A DNA stretch of 35,990 nucleotides from Candidatus Muproteobacteria bacterium RBG_16_65_34 (GTDB lineage Bacteria > Pseudomonadota > Gammaproteobacteria > Acidiferrobacterales > Sulfurifustaceae). Position numbers and translations under genes: made by a program. This document shows, one piece after another, positions 25,105 through 32,417 of the stretch (positions are counted from its first letter, which is position 1; the number at the start of each line of letters is the position of its first letter). The notes under the pieces were generated by a model. The model saw only the letters and a list, made by a program, of their open reading frames with translations, searched no databases and had not been told where the DNA came from. The stretch is taken from NCBI GenBank assembly GCA_001785115.1, contig MFSU01000049.1:812-36801 (forward strand), given 5' to 3'.

Positions 25105-26487
25105 CTACGGGGACACCACGTGTTGCGAGACGAAGGTCTTGTGGCCTTTGCGAATCGTAACGCGCGGGAGCGTGCGCGTTTCGATCGCCTGGCGGTGCGG
25201 CCCGAGCAGCTCCACATTAACCGTGTACTCGCCCGGCGGCAAGGGCAGGCGGACCAGCTGGATGTCATGCGGGAGCGTGAGCCAACTGCGCGTGTCGGCG
25301 CGCTCGGTGAGCAACCCGGCAACCTCGACGGTGAGGCTGAGGAGCGCCGGCGCGAGCGAGGCCTGCTGGTCGCGGTTGTCGCGACCGCCCGCCTTGCGCG
25401 CAACCTCCTGCTTGACCGCGGCGCGCGCCACCGCGCGCGCCGTGATGACGGGCATCTTGGCGTTCAGGCTCTCCACGGCCATCGCCTGCACGTCTTCGGC
25501 GGGCTCCGTCGTGGCCGCCGACCCGCCCAGGTTCAGGCGCGCGGCGGTCACGGCGGGCGCGCGGGTTTGGTAGTAAGGCAGCGACACGCGTATGAGGTGA
25601 CCGGAGTTCGGGTTGACCACGGTCACCGCGTGCTCGCGCTTGATGGGGGCCAGGCCGTTGTGGAGCAGGAATACGAGCTCACCGCCCTGCCCCAGTTCCT
25701 CGAGGCTCATCCAGCGGTCGATGGCGAATTCCTTGCGGTACTTCGCGAGCTCGTCCCTGAGTCCCTGGCGGCTCGTCAGGCGCAGCAGATCCTGCTTGAG
25801 CTGGGAGGGCGGCTCGCCGGCGTTGTTCCGGCGGTAGGTCCGGTACGCCTCGTAGGCCTTGCGGTAGGCGATGAGGGCGTCGCTCCACTCGCCCAGCTCC
25901 TCGTAGACGAGGCCGGTGAGATAGCGCGCGAAGGCATCGCCGGCGTAGCGGTTCTCCGGGAGCCGCTCGGCGATCTCGCGCAGCTTGATGTCGATCTGCA
26001 ACGCCTCGACGCGCGCCGCGTCCGGCTGTCCCTGCTCGAGATAGTTGAGCGCCTTGTACACGCGCACCAGCACCTGCTCGTATTCCTCGCCGGCGTAGCT
26101 CAACGTGGCGTCGTTGATGACGAAGGCGAGCGCGTGTTCGCTGACGCTCGCGGCGTAGAGCGCCTCCATGCGCTGCTTGGCGGCCTCGAGCGCCTGGTTG
26201 GAGGCTTCGAGGTCGCGGTTCATGCGCGTGAGCATCCCCCGGTTGAGCAGGTACAGGACCTCGTCGCGGTCCGGATGCGGCTTGCGTTCGAGCTCCTGAA
26301 GCGCGAGATCGTAGCGCTGCGCCTGGAGCTGCTGCTCGATCGGCCGGAAGGAGTCGCTGTAGGTCGCGCAGCCGGAGACGGCGAGGAGCAGCGCCCCGAG
26401 GAGCAGGCTTGGCGCGAGGCGCCGGGCGCGGCGGCGCGCGGGCGCCGCGTCGGCTCGGGCCCCGCGCACGCGGCGGGCGGCGGGCAT
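25105..26487 (-). CDS. COG3014-family lipoprotein with helical repeats
   Basis: 460 residues. A basic N-terminus precedes a lipoprotein signal (SLLLGALLLAVSGC, lipidated C40). The 40-residue leader is long, and a GTG at codon 7 (26469) is a shorter alternative start. Residues about 45-230 are TPR-like helices (YDLALQELERKPHPDRDEVL, TGLVYEELGEWSDALIAYRK). The C-terminal half is beta-rich and ends in a carrier-like domain (LPLPPGEYTVNVELLG). This family is known mainly from genomes and occurs beside LpoB-like genes. It starts six bases after the LpoB stop, so it is in the same operon. Confidence 0.8.
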   Translation of the reverse strand: MPAARRVRGARADAAPARRRARRLAPSLLLGALLLAVSGCATYSDSFRPIEQQLQAQRYDLALQELERKPHPDRDEVLYLLNRGMLTRMNRDLEASNQALEAAKQRMEALYAASVSEHALAFVINDATLSYAGEEYEQVLVRVYKALNYLEQGQPDAARVEALQIDIKLREIAERLPENRYAGDAFARYLTGLVYEELGEWSDALIAYRKAYEAYRTYRRNNAGEPPSQLKQDLLRLTSRQGLRDELAKYRKEFAIDRWMSLEELGQGGELVFLLHNGLAPIKREHAVTVVNPNSGHLIRVSLPYYQTRAPAVTAARLNLGGSAATTEPAEDVQAMAVESLNAKMPVITARAVARAAVKQEVARKAGGRDNRDQQASLAPALLSLTVEVAGLLTERADTRSWLTLPHDIQLVRLPLPPGEYTVNVELLGPHRQAIETRTLPRVTIRKGHKTFVSQHVVSP

Positions 26488-26493
26488 CGGGAA

Positions 26494-27111
26494 TCAGGGT
26501 CGCAGGTTGCTGCGTTCCACGAGCTTCTTGATCTTCTTCTGTCCGATCCAGACCTTGGTGTTGTCCGCCAGGCTAATGAGGGTGAGATCCACCTGGTAGT
26601 AGCGCACCTGGGTGCGGCCGGCGACATCGACGATGGTATTGATCGTGCCCTTGAGCATAAAGTCGGCGCCGAGTTCCTGCCCCATGGGCTTGCGGGTCGC
26701 CTCGGCGGCGTGCAGCTCCTGCTCCTTGCGCTCCTCGCGGATCTCGCCGCGTTCGGTCTTCGAGGCGACGAACTTAACTTTTCCGGAGTTGATGAGCGCG
26801 CGCTCGACGTCGGCGACGAAGGTGTTGACGTTGATGTGCTCGTGCGACAGGTTGCGCACCTCGCCGACGATCACGGCCGGCGGGCGCTTGCTGGCGCGCG
26901 CATGCTCCTCGACCCAGGGGCGCGACAGCACATCCTGGATCATCTCCTCGGATACCAGCCGCGAGTCGGTGTCGTTCCAAGCGCCGGAGAGGTCCTTCAC
27001 CTCGCCCACGTCGAGGCGCTCGACCGACGTGGCGCAGCCGGCGGCGGCCGCGGCGAGCAGCGCGGCAAGAATCAGGCGCGCGGCCGAATACAATGTCGTG
27101 GTCCTCGTCAT
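26494..27111 (-). CDS. lpoB: LpoB-type lipoprotein (penicillin-binding protein activator family)
   Basis: 205 residues. The signal peptide ends in a lipobox with C26 (AAAAGCATS). The mature domain (residues about 60-205) has the LpoB/YcfM features: DDVLSRPW-like helix, PPAVIVGEVRNLSHEHINVN, QELGADFMLKGTINTIVD and KVWIGQKKIKK. E. coli LpoB stimulates the peptidoglycan synthase PBP1b from the outer membrane; whether that holds here is inferred from the family. The ATG overlaps the TAA of the upstream LPP20 gene by one base (TAATG), indicating coupled translation. The absence of a long proline-rich linker after the lipobox differs from E. coli LpoB. Confidence 0.83.
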   Translation of the reverse strand: MTRTTTLYSAARLILAALLAAAAAGCATSVERLDVGEVKDLSGAWNDTDSRLVSEEMIQDVLSRPWVEEHARASKRPPAVIVGEVRNLSHEHINVNTFVADVERALINSGKVKFVASKTERGEIREERKEQELHAAEATRKPMGQELGADFMLKGTINTIVDVAGRTQVRYYQVDLTLISLADNTKVWIGQKKIKKLVERSNLRP

Positions 27112-27677
27112 TATTTTTTCTCCTTGGAAACACGGTCAAAGATGTTGTCGGCGTTGCTCTGGATGTAACGGCGCACGTCCTCGTTCATCTCCTGCGCCGC
27201 GCCGAGCGTGGTCTTCAACTGGCGCATGTCGATCTCGGCGATGGAATACACCGCGCTGGTCTTCTTGTCGAGCCAGCGCGCGACGATCTGGGCGCCGGCC
27301 AGATTCACCTGGGTGAGATTCTTGATCTGGCGCGACACCGACTCCTCGGCGACGGCCGCGCCGCCGGACCTGGCCGCGGCCTGGTAGTCGCTCGAGACCA
27401 CATCGAGATAGGAGGAGAAGATGCGCGCCAGCTCCGCGCGCGCGCGGTCATCGGCCACCGAGCGCTGCAATGAGGCATCGCCCGTCGGCCCCGCCGAGCC
27501 CACGCCGTGGAACAGCTTGCCGTCCTGATTCTTGACGTAGGCGGTTCCCTTGTTCACCCAGTCGGGCGCGCCCTTGACGCCGATATCGCTTTCCAGTTGC
27601 GTGCGGCCGGCGCACGCCGCCAGCAGCGCCACGCAGGCCAATACCGCGCCCAAATGTCCCGCTTTTCGAATGTTCAT
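27111..27677 (-). CDS. LPP20-family lipoprotein, first gene of the lipoprotein operon
   Basis: 188 residues. The signal LAAVLACVALLAAC-like segment puts the lipidated cysteine at 22. The mature domain begins with APDWVNKGTAYVKNQDGKLF, followed by GVGSAGPTG and the helix DRARAELARIFSSYLDVVSS, the LPP20/FlgP pattern. An ATG four codons upstream (27689) is possible; 27677 is preferred because GGAG lies six bases before it. It is the promoter-proximal member of a four-gene unit, divergent from the beta-CASP nuclease. Confidence 0.85.
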   Translation of the reverse strand: MNIRKAGHLGAVLACVALLAACAGRTQLESDIGVKGAPDWVNKGTAYVKNQDGKLFHGVGSAGPTGDASLQRSVADDRARAELARIFSSYLDVVSSDYQAAARSGGAAVAEESVSRQIKNLTQVNLAGAQIVARWLDKKTSAVYSIAEIDMRQLKTTLGAAQEMNEDVRRYIQSNADNIFDRVSKEKK

Positions 27678-27895
27678 CGTTGTCTCCACGGCGAATGAAA
27701 GTGCCCAGTGCCATTACCCGTGCCATTATGTAAGCACCAATTAACCCGTTATGCAAAACCGGCCCGATGGTCGCACAACTGAACACAAAAAATCAGTATA
27801 GACGCTGGCGCGATACGAATATCCCGCGCCCTCTACTATAGTTGATCCAGGCGGGCCGGGGCGCGTGCTCGGCGCCGCCCAAAAGAGGGATAACG
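27678..27895. other. Divergent promoter region between the lipoprotein operon and the beta-CASP nuclease
   Basis: 218 bases, AT-richer than the flanks. It contains a direct repeat GTGCCATTA at 27708-27716 and 27720-27728 (3-base spacer), possibly an operator for the leftward operon. A CTACTATAGT stretch near 27834 could be a -10 region for the nuclease gene. No gene is seen. Confidence 0.45.
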
Positions 27896-29338
27896 ATGGA
27901 GGTCCTGTTCCACGGCGCGGCACGCGAGGTGACGGGCGCGTGCTTTCTCGTACGCTGCGCCGGGCATCGGTTGCTGCTCGACTGCGGGCTGATCCAGGGC
28001 GCCGCGGCCGACGAGGCGCGCAACCGTGAGCCCTTTCCCTTCGACGCCGCCGCGATCGACGCCGTGGTGTTGAGCCACGCCCATCTCGATCATTCGGGCC
28101 GCCTGCCGTTGCTCGTCAACGCCGGCTTTCGCGGCCCGGTCTACACGCACGCCGCCACCCGCGACCTGTGCGATATCCTGCTGCGGGACGCGGCGCATCT
28201 GAGCGAAAAAGACGCGGAGCTCGAAAACCGCAAGCGGGCGCGCAAGGGCAAACGCCCGCTCGCGCCGCTCTACACGCGCCCCCAGGCGGAACGGGCCATG
28301 CGCCAGTTTCGCGCCCTCGCCTACGGCGAGGAGCGCGAGATCCTGCCGGGCGTGCGCGTGACGCTGCACGATGCCGGCCACATCCTGGGATCGGGGATCG
28401 TGGAGCTCACGCTCACGGAGCAAGGCGTGCGCCGCAAGCTCGTCTTCAGCGGCGATCTCGGCCACGCCGGCGCGCCCATCCTGCGCGATCCGCAACCCTT
28501 GCGCGAGGCCGATCTCGTGTTGCTCGAAAGCACGTACGGCGACCGCGACCACCGTTCCTGGGAGGAGACGTGGCACGAGCTCTCCGGGGTATTCCGCAAC
28601 GCCGAGCAATCCAAGGGCAATATCCTGATCCCGGCCTTCTCCGTCGGCCGTTCGCAGGAGCTGCTCTACGTGCTCAAGCGCAACTACCGGGAATGGGGCC
28701 TCAACCGCTGGACGATCTTCCTCGACAGCCCCATGGCGATCGAGGCGACCGCGGTCTACGCGCGCCACTGGCGGCTCTACGACAGCGAGGCCGCCCGCGA
28801 GCAGCGCTTCAACGGCGGCGCCTTCCGCATGCCGAACCTGCATTTCACCCAGACCGCGAAGCAATCGGCGGCGATCAACCGCGTGCAATCGGGCGCGATC
28901 ATCATCGCCGGTAGCGGGATGTGCAACGGCGGCCGCATCCGCCACCACTTGAAGCACAACGTCTGGCGCGAACACTGCCACGTCGTGTTCACCGGCTTTC
29001 AGGCGCAGGGCACACTCGGCCGCCAATTGGTCGAGGGGGCCAAGCAGATCCGGCTCTGGGGCGAGACGATGCGGGTCGCGGCGCGGATCCACACCATCGG
29101 CGGGCTTTCCGCGCACGCCGATCAGAACGGCCTCATCGACTGGTATCGGCATTTTCGCGGCGCTCCGCCGGTGGCGCTGGTCCACGGCGAGGCCGGCGCG
29201 ATGGAGGCGCTTGCGCGCCGCCTCGGTCGCGAGCTTGACGCCACCGTGCATACGCCGAGTTACGGCGAGGCGCTGAATCTTGCCACCGTCACCGCCCGCC
29301 GAGGTCGTGGCGCGGCAAAAAAACCACCGCTCGGATAA
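27896..29338 (+). CDS. Beta-CASP metallo-beta-lactamase-fold ribonuclease (CPSF73-like)
   Basis: 480 residues. The metal-binding motif HAHLDH is at 61-66 (SHAHLDHSG), with SGDLGH further on and GLSAHADQ near the C-terminus as motif C. The RNA-specific beta-CASP insert has the GSGMCNGGRIRHHLKH motif and the VGRSQELLYVL segment. This architecture is that of bacterial/archaeal CPSF73-type endo- or exoribonucleases, not lactamases. ATG 27896 is preferred to the upstream frame opening at 27842 because the family N-terminus begins MEVLFHGAAREVTG and AGAGGG lies about eight bases before it. The RNA targets are unknown. A basic tail (RRGRGAAKKPPLG) ends the protein. Confidence 0.92.
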   Translation: MEVLFHGAAREVTGACFLVRCAGHRLLLDCGLIQGAAADEARNREPFPFDAAAIDAVVLSHAHLDHSGRLPLLVNAGFRGPVYTHAATRDLCDILLRDAAHLSEKDAELENRKRARKGKRPLAPLYTRPQAERAMRQFRALAYGEEREILPGVRVTLHDAGHILGSGIVELTLTEQGVRRKLVFSGDLGHAGAPILRDPQPLREADLVLLESTYGDRDHRSWEETWHELSGVFRNAEQSKGNILIPAFSVGRSQELLYVLKRNYREWGLNRWTIFLDSPMAIEATAVYARHWRLYDSEAAREQRFNGGAFRMPNLHFTQTAKQSAAINRVQSGAIIIAGSGMCNGGRIRHHLKHNVWREHCHVVFTGFQAQGTLGRQLVEGAKQIRLWGETMRVAARIHTIGGLSAHADQNGLIDWYRHFRGAPPVALVHGEAGAMEALARRLGRELDATVHTPSYGEALNLATVTARRGRGAAKKPPLG

Positions 29339-29759
29339 ATGGGGTTTTGTCGGCTGCGACCTATCCGTACGCTGCGGGCGCCGGCAAGTTCACGGATTCG
29401 CGTGCGATGCGGAATTTTCGCCACGGCGATTCTCAATTCGCATTCGGGACGAAATCGCGCTAACCGTTTCATAACCCGGGGAATAATCCGGGCGCGGCCC
29501 GCAATAATCCGGGTGGAAAAACGCCTGCTGAATCTGTCAGACCTGACAAATCCGGCGGGCCAACCGGAAGGATGCGCTCGCTGCGGGGCAAATTTCTTTC
29601 AACCCGCGCCAAAACATTTGATATACGTCAACAACAGGCCTACGATCTTGTGCAGAGATAATGTTTCGCCAAAAACGAATCTCGACGCTGCGTCTGCCGA
29701 GACGAAGTTTTCATTGCGCATACCGATTTTTTTTACAGCCACCGATGAGGAGGTGCGAA
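29339..29759 (+). promoter_or_regulatory. Long leader/regulatory region of fccAB
   Basis: 421 bases between the beta-CASP gene and fccA with no supported gene. It contains, in order: a direct repeat AATAATCCGGG at 29482-29492 and 29503-29513 (21-base period, two helical turns); the palindrome TGTCAG-AC-CTGACA at 29535-29548; an FNR/CRP-type box at 29618-29631; and GATAAT at 29657-29662 as a candidate -10. The fccA ribosome site GAGGAGGT lies just before 29760. Such density suggests multi-signal control of sulfide oxidation. Confidence 0.55.
29618..29631. promoter_or_regulatory. FNR/DNR-type box upstream of fccAB
   Basis: TTGATATACGTCAA matches the FNR-family consensus TTGAT-N4-ATCAA except for one base. 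Its centre (29624.5) is about 44 bases upstream of the start expected from the GATAAT at 29657-29662, close to the -41.5 position used for class II activation. It could place fccAB under oxygen or nitric-oxide control. Confidence 0.5.
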
Positions 29760-30179
29760 ATGAAGTGGAGAAAATCAACAATAACGCTGTTGCTGGCCGC
29801 GGTGGGCGCGGCCGCGACGGCCTGCTCGACCACACCGCCCCCCGCTCCCGCCGCGCCGGCGCCGGCCGCGAAGCCCGCCCCCGCACCGGTCGCCGCGCCA
29901 CCCGCGGCCGCAAAGGTCGAAGAGCCGGCGAAGCCGATCAGCGCGGCGGCGGCCGCCAACATGGCGAACAACTGTTTCGCCTGCCACGGACCGCGCGGCG
30001 TGAGCCCCGGCTCCATCCCGAGCCTGCATAACCTGACGGCCGGCAACATCGCTTCCCTGCTCAAGGCGTTCAAGAGCGGCGAGCGTCCGTCCACGGTCAT
30101 GGGCCGGCACGCCAAGGGCTATACCGATGCGGAGATCGAGGCCCTGGCCAATCACATCGCAAGCGTCAGCAAGAAATAG
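29760..30179 (+). CDS. fccA: Cytochrome subunit of flavocytochrome c sulfide dehydrogenase (single haem, lipoprotein-like)
   Basis: 139 residues. The leader ITLLLAAVGAAATAC looks like a lipoprotein signal with C22 as the lipidated residue. Residues 26-57 are an alanine/proline linker. One haem c site, CFACH, is at 72-76, with a likely distal methionine in STVMGRHAKGYTD. The partner gene fccB starts 10 bases later. The cytochrome should accept electrons from the FAD subunit and pass them to soluble cytochrome or the respiratory chain in the periplasm. The Allochromatium subunit has two haems and is not a lipoprotein, so this is a small, possibly membrane-tethered variant. GAGGAGGT five bases upstream fixes the start; the frame opens earlier, at 29661. 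Confidence 0.87.
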   Translation: MKWRKSTITLLLAAVGAAATACSTTPPPAPAAPAPAAKPAPAPVAAPPAAAKVEEPAKPISAAAAANMANNCFACHGPRGVSPGSIPSLHNLTAGNIASLLKAFKSGERPSTVMGRHAKGYTDAEIEALANHIASVSKK

Positions 30180-30188
30180 GGGGCGGAC

Positions 30189-31478
30189 ATGAGCAGAATC
30201 ACACGCAGAGATTTTCTGAAACTCGCCGGCGCGACCGGCACGGCGGCGGCCTTGGGGACCTTCGGCCTGAGCGCGCGCGCGGCGCAAGGCAAGGGACCGC
30301 GGGTCGTCGTCATCGGCGGCGGTTTCGGCGGCGCGACGTGCGCGAAGTACCTGCGCGGCGGCGACGCGGGCATCGCGGTAACGCTGGTCGAGCCGAACCT
30401 GAAGTTCATCACCTGCCCGTTCAGCAATTACGTAATCGGCGGCTTCCGCACGATGCAGTCCATCACGCACGGCTACGACGCGCTGCGCAAGAAGCACGGC
30501 GTCAACGTCGTGCACGACACCGTGACCGCGATCGATCCGGCGGCTAAGAAGGTGAAGCTCAAGAGCGGCAAGACGCTCGATTACGATCGCCTCGTCGTCT
30601 CGCCCGGCATCGACTTCAAGTGGGATGTCATCAAGGGCTACGATGAGAAGGCGGCGCAGGTCATGCCGCATGCCTGGAAGGCAGGCCCGCAGACCGTGTT
30701 GCTGCGCAAGAAGCTCGAGGCGATGAAGAACGGCGGCACATTTATCCTGGTCGCGCCGCCGAATCCCTTCCGCTGCCCGCCCGGACCGTACGAGCGCGCG
30801 AGCATGGTGGCGCATTACCTCAAGCAGCATAAGCCCAAATCCAAGGTCCTGATCCTGGATGCCAAGGACTCGTTCTCCAAGCAGGGTCTCTTCATGGAAG
30901 GCTGGAAGAAGCTCTACGGCGACATGATCGAGTGGGTGCCGGGCGCGAAGGGCGGTATCGTCAAGGCGGTGAACACGAAGACGATGACCGTCGAGGGCGA
31001 GCTCGACAAATACAAAGGCGACGTGGTGAACGTGATCCCGCCGCAGAGCGCGGGCCAAATCGCCCTCAAGGCCGGGCTCGCCGACGACAAGGGTTGGTGC
31101 CCGGTCGACCCCAAGACCTTCGAGTCCAAGATGCACCCGGGTATCCACGTGATCGGCGACTCCTCGATCGCCGGCACGCTGCCCAAGTCGGGCTTCGCCG
31201 CGAACAGCGAGGCCAAGATCGCGGCGGCGGCGATCGTGGCGATGCTCAAGGGCGAGACGGTGGCCGACGCCTCCTACGTCAACACCTGCTACAGCCTGAT
31301 CGCGCCGAACTACGGCATCTCCGTCGCGGGCGTGTACCGCATCACGGAAAAAGGCATCGCCGATGTGCCGGGCGCCGGTGGCGTGAGCCCCAAGGAGGCC
31401 TCCGAGGGCTTCCGCGAGGACGAGGCCAAGTACGCAGTGGGCTGGTACGCCTCGATCACGGCCGATGTCTGGGGCTGA
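30189..31478 (+). CDS. fccB: Flavoprotein subunit of flavocytochrome c sulfide dehydrogenase
   Basis: 429 residues. A twin-arginine signal (RRDFLKLAGA, residues 6-15) directs the folded, FAD-loaded protein to the periplasm. The dinucleotide motif GGGFGGATCAKYL is at 43-55. C76 (ITCPFSN) corresponds to the cysteine that holds FAD covalently. C196 (FRCPPGPYERA) and C367 (VNTCYS) correspond to the redox-active disulfide pair of the Allochromatium enzyme. All key residues are present, so the enzyme should oxidise sulfide to sulfur or polysulfide. It is co-transcribed with fccA. The stop is followed about 30 bases later by a strong hairpin. Confidence 0.95.
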   Translation: MSRITRRDFLKLAGATGTAAALGTFGLSARAAQGKGPRVVVIGGGFGGATCAKYLRGGDAGIAVTLVEPNLKFITCPFSNYVIGGFRTMQSITHGYDALRKKHGVNVVHDTVTAIDPAAKKVKLKSGKTLDYDRLVVSPGIDFKWDVIKGYDEKAAQVMPHAWKAGPQTVLLRKKLEAMKNGGTFILVAPPNPFRCPPGPYERASMVAHYLKQHKPKSKVLILDAKDSFSKQGLFMEGWKKLYGDMIEWVPGAKGGIVKAVNTKTMTVEGELDKYKGDVVNVIPPQSAGQIALKAGLADDKGWCPVDPKTFESKMHPGIHVIGDSSIAGTLPKSGFAANSEAKIAAAAIVAMLKGETVADASYVNTCYSLIAPNYGISVAGVYRITEKGIADVPGAGGVSPKEASEGFREDEAKYAVGWYASITADVWG

Positions 31479-31495
31479 CGGGTAAACAGTGAGGG

Positions 31496-31840
31496 GTGAG
31501 GAGTAAGGGGGTGACGAAAAAAGATTCGTCACCCCCGCCTCGCACCTCGCGCCCCGCGCCCTCGACGCTCTCGGCCGGCGTCGTGGTCGTGCGGCAAATC
31601 GCCGACAAGCGCAACTACCTGCTCCTGCGCGCCTACAGCTACTGGGACTTCCCCAAGGGCGAGGTCGAGCCGGGCGAAGAACCGGGGCACGCCGCCTGCC
31701 GCGAAGTCGAAGAGGAAACAACCCTCAGGGATCTCGACTTCCGCTGGCTCGATTACGACGCGGCCCGCGAGCTGCTGGTGCCGAGGGTGCAGGCGATTCT
31801 GGATTGGGCGGACGAAATAACAAAACGGAACCGCAGATGA
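31496..31840 (+). CDS. Nudix hydrolase, apparently shortened internally
   Basis: 114 residues. The Nudix box GEVEPGEEPGHAACREVEEE is present, though the glycine normally four residues after the REVEEE core is replaced (TTL). The C-terminus WLDYDAARELLVPRVQAILD is that of diadenosine-tetraphosphatase-like Nudix proteins of about 145 residues. Between box and C-terminus, around DLDFRWLDYD (31735-31755), some 35-40 residues of beta-strands seem to be missing. Such proteins commonly have HEFRW before the LDY segment, so recombination between two FRW copies would explain it. The first 20 residues lie in a hairpin repeat, and the last five and stop in a CGCAGAT repeat. GTG 31496 or GTG 31511 may be the start. 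It may be inactive. Confidence 0.6.
   Translation: MRSKGVTKKDSSPPPRTSRPAPSTLSAGVVVVRQIADKRNYLLLRAYSYWDFPKGEVEPGEEPGHAACREVEEETTLRDLDFRWLDYDAARELLVPRVQAILDWADEITKRNRR
31507..31536. terminator. Perfect 12-bp-stem hairpin after fccB, overlapping the Nudix N-terminus
   Basis: GGGGGTGACGAA (31507-31518) and TTCGTCACCCCC (31525-31536) form a perfect 12-bp stem with the 6-base loop AAAAGA. It lies 29 bases after the fccB stop and may end or stabilise the fccAB message. The preceding GTGAGGGGTGAGGAGTAAGG is a dispersed-repeat-like tract. The hairpin is translated as the start of the Nudix gene. Confidence 0.7.
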
Positions 31841-31858
31841 ACGCAGATAAACGCGGAT
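31831..31858. repeat. Half copy of the CGCAGAT repeat at the Nudix 3' end
   Basis: CGCAGATGAACGCAGATAAACGCGGATAAGG carries three tandem CGC(A/G)GAT units, like the left arm at 5158-5178. It supplies the TGA of the Nudix gene. No inverted right arm is present here. Confidence 0.8.
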
Positions 31859-31883
31859 AAGGATTCAACCCCCCATTCCCCTA

Positions 31884-32261
31884 TCAGCCCTTCTTCCTCC
31901 GACGCTTCAGCAGCGGCTTCCGATATCGGCCGACCCTTTTGACACTACTATTCTTCATCACCCGCACTTCCAGCAAACAGTCATTGGGACCAAACAACTT
32001 TCTGATTGCCTCCGCCGCCCGCCGCCTCTTGAACAAGGTCGCGGCGGAAATATCGTTCATGGCGTACGTATCGCTCGACACGTTGTAGTAGAGAACAAAC
32101 TTGCGCGAAAACTGGCTGGCAATAACAAATCGCACGGGATCGTCAAAATCCTTGACTCGCGCTCTGATCTCGCGAACTTGAGAAGGCGTCATACGACTGG
32201 CGCCTGAAGTAACAGGCGCATGCTTCTTTCGGGCCCTAGCGGATTTTTTGCTCATTTCCAT
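31884..32261 (-). CDS. Small, very basic hypothetical protein
   Basis: 125 residues, rich in lysine and arginine at both ends (SKKSARARKKHAP and KPLLKRRRKKG). The centre is a compact alpha/beta region (DPVRFVIASQFSRKFVLYYN, then TYAMNDISAATLFKRRRAAEAI). Nucleic-acid binding is plausible from charge, but no domain is recognised. The start may be ATG 32261 or ATG 32255 (MSKKSARAR). Base composition is lower in G+C than fccAB and the aldolase gene. It stands alone on the minus strand. Confidence 0.6.
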   Translation of the reverse strand: MEMSKKSARARKKHAPVTSGASRMTPSQVREIRARVKDFDDPVRFVIASQFSRKFVLYYNVSSDTYAMNDISAATLFKRRRAAEAIRKLFGPNDCLLEVRVMKNSSVKRVGRYRKPLLKRRRKKG

Positions 32262-32387
32262 ATTCGAAAGTTAAAGCTTTCGTTTTTCCCCATTCTCTGC
32301 CCCAATTCAGCCGGCGGGGCCTGAAAGCGCGGGGAGCGCATTAGCTTTGAGGTCATGGTTAGCATGGCAACCTTTTTGTCGCAGCCT

Positions 32388-32417
32388 AAATCCAGTTAAC
32401 CCTGTAAATCCTGCCTG
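32388..32417. repeat. AACAGGATT-type tandem repeat after the aldolase/dehydrogenase gene
   Basis: On the minus strand, TTAACAGGCAGGATTTACAG followed by GGTTAACTGGATT directly trails the TGA at 32418. Same family and placement as 24036-24061. Confidence 0.65.

Noticed and set aside
23994-25403. Upstream extension of the propeller gene frame through the LPP20 lipoprotein gene
   Set aside because: Arginine/proline-rich out-of-frame reading of the real lipoprotein gene; the propeller protein has its own signal peptide at 23993.
25120-27168. Plus-strand open frame of 682 codons opposite the lipoprotein operon
   Set aside because: Antisense shadow in high-GC DNA; three lipoproteins with clear lipoboxes are read on the other strand.
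27836-29251. Minus-strand open frame opposite the beta-CASP nuclease
   Set aside because: Shadow; metal-binding and beta-CASP motifs are on the plus strand.
27896-29338. Beta-lactamase as the product of the metallo-beta-lactamase-fold gene
   Set aside because: Beta-CASP motifs (GSGMCNGGRI and SAHADQ) point to a ribonuclease.
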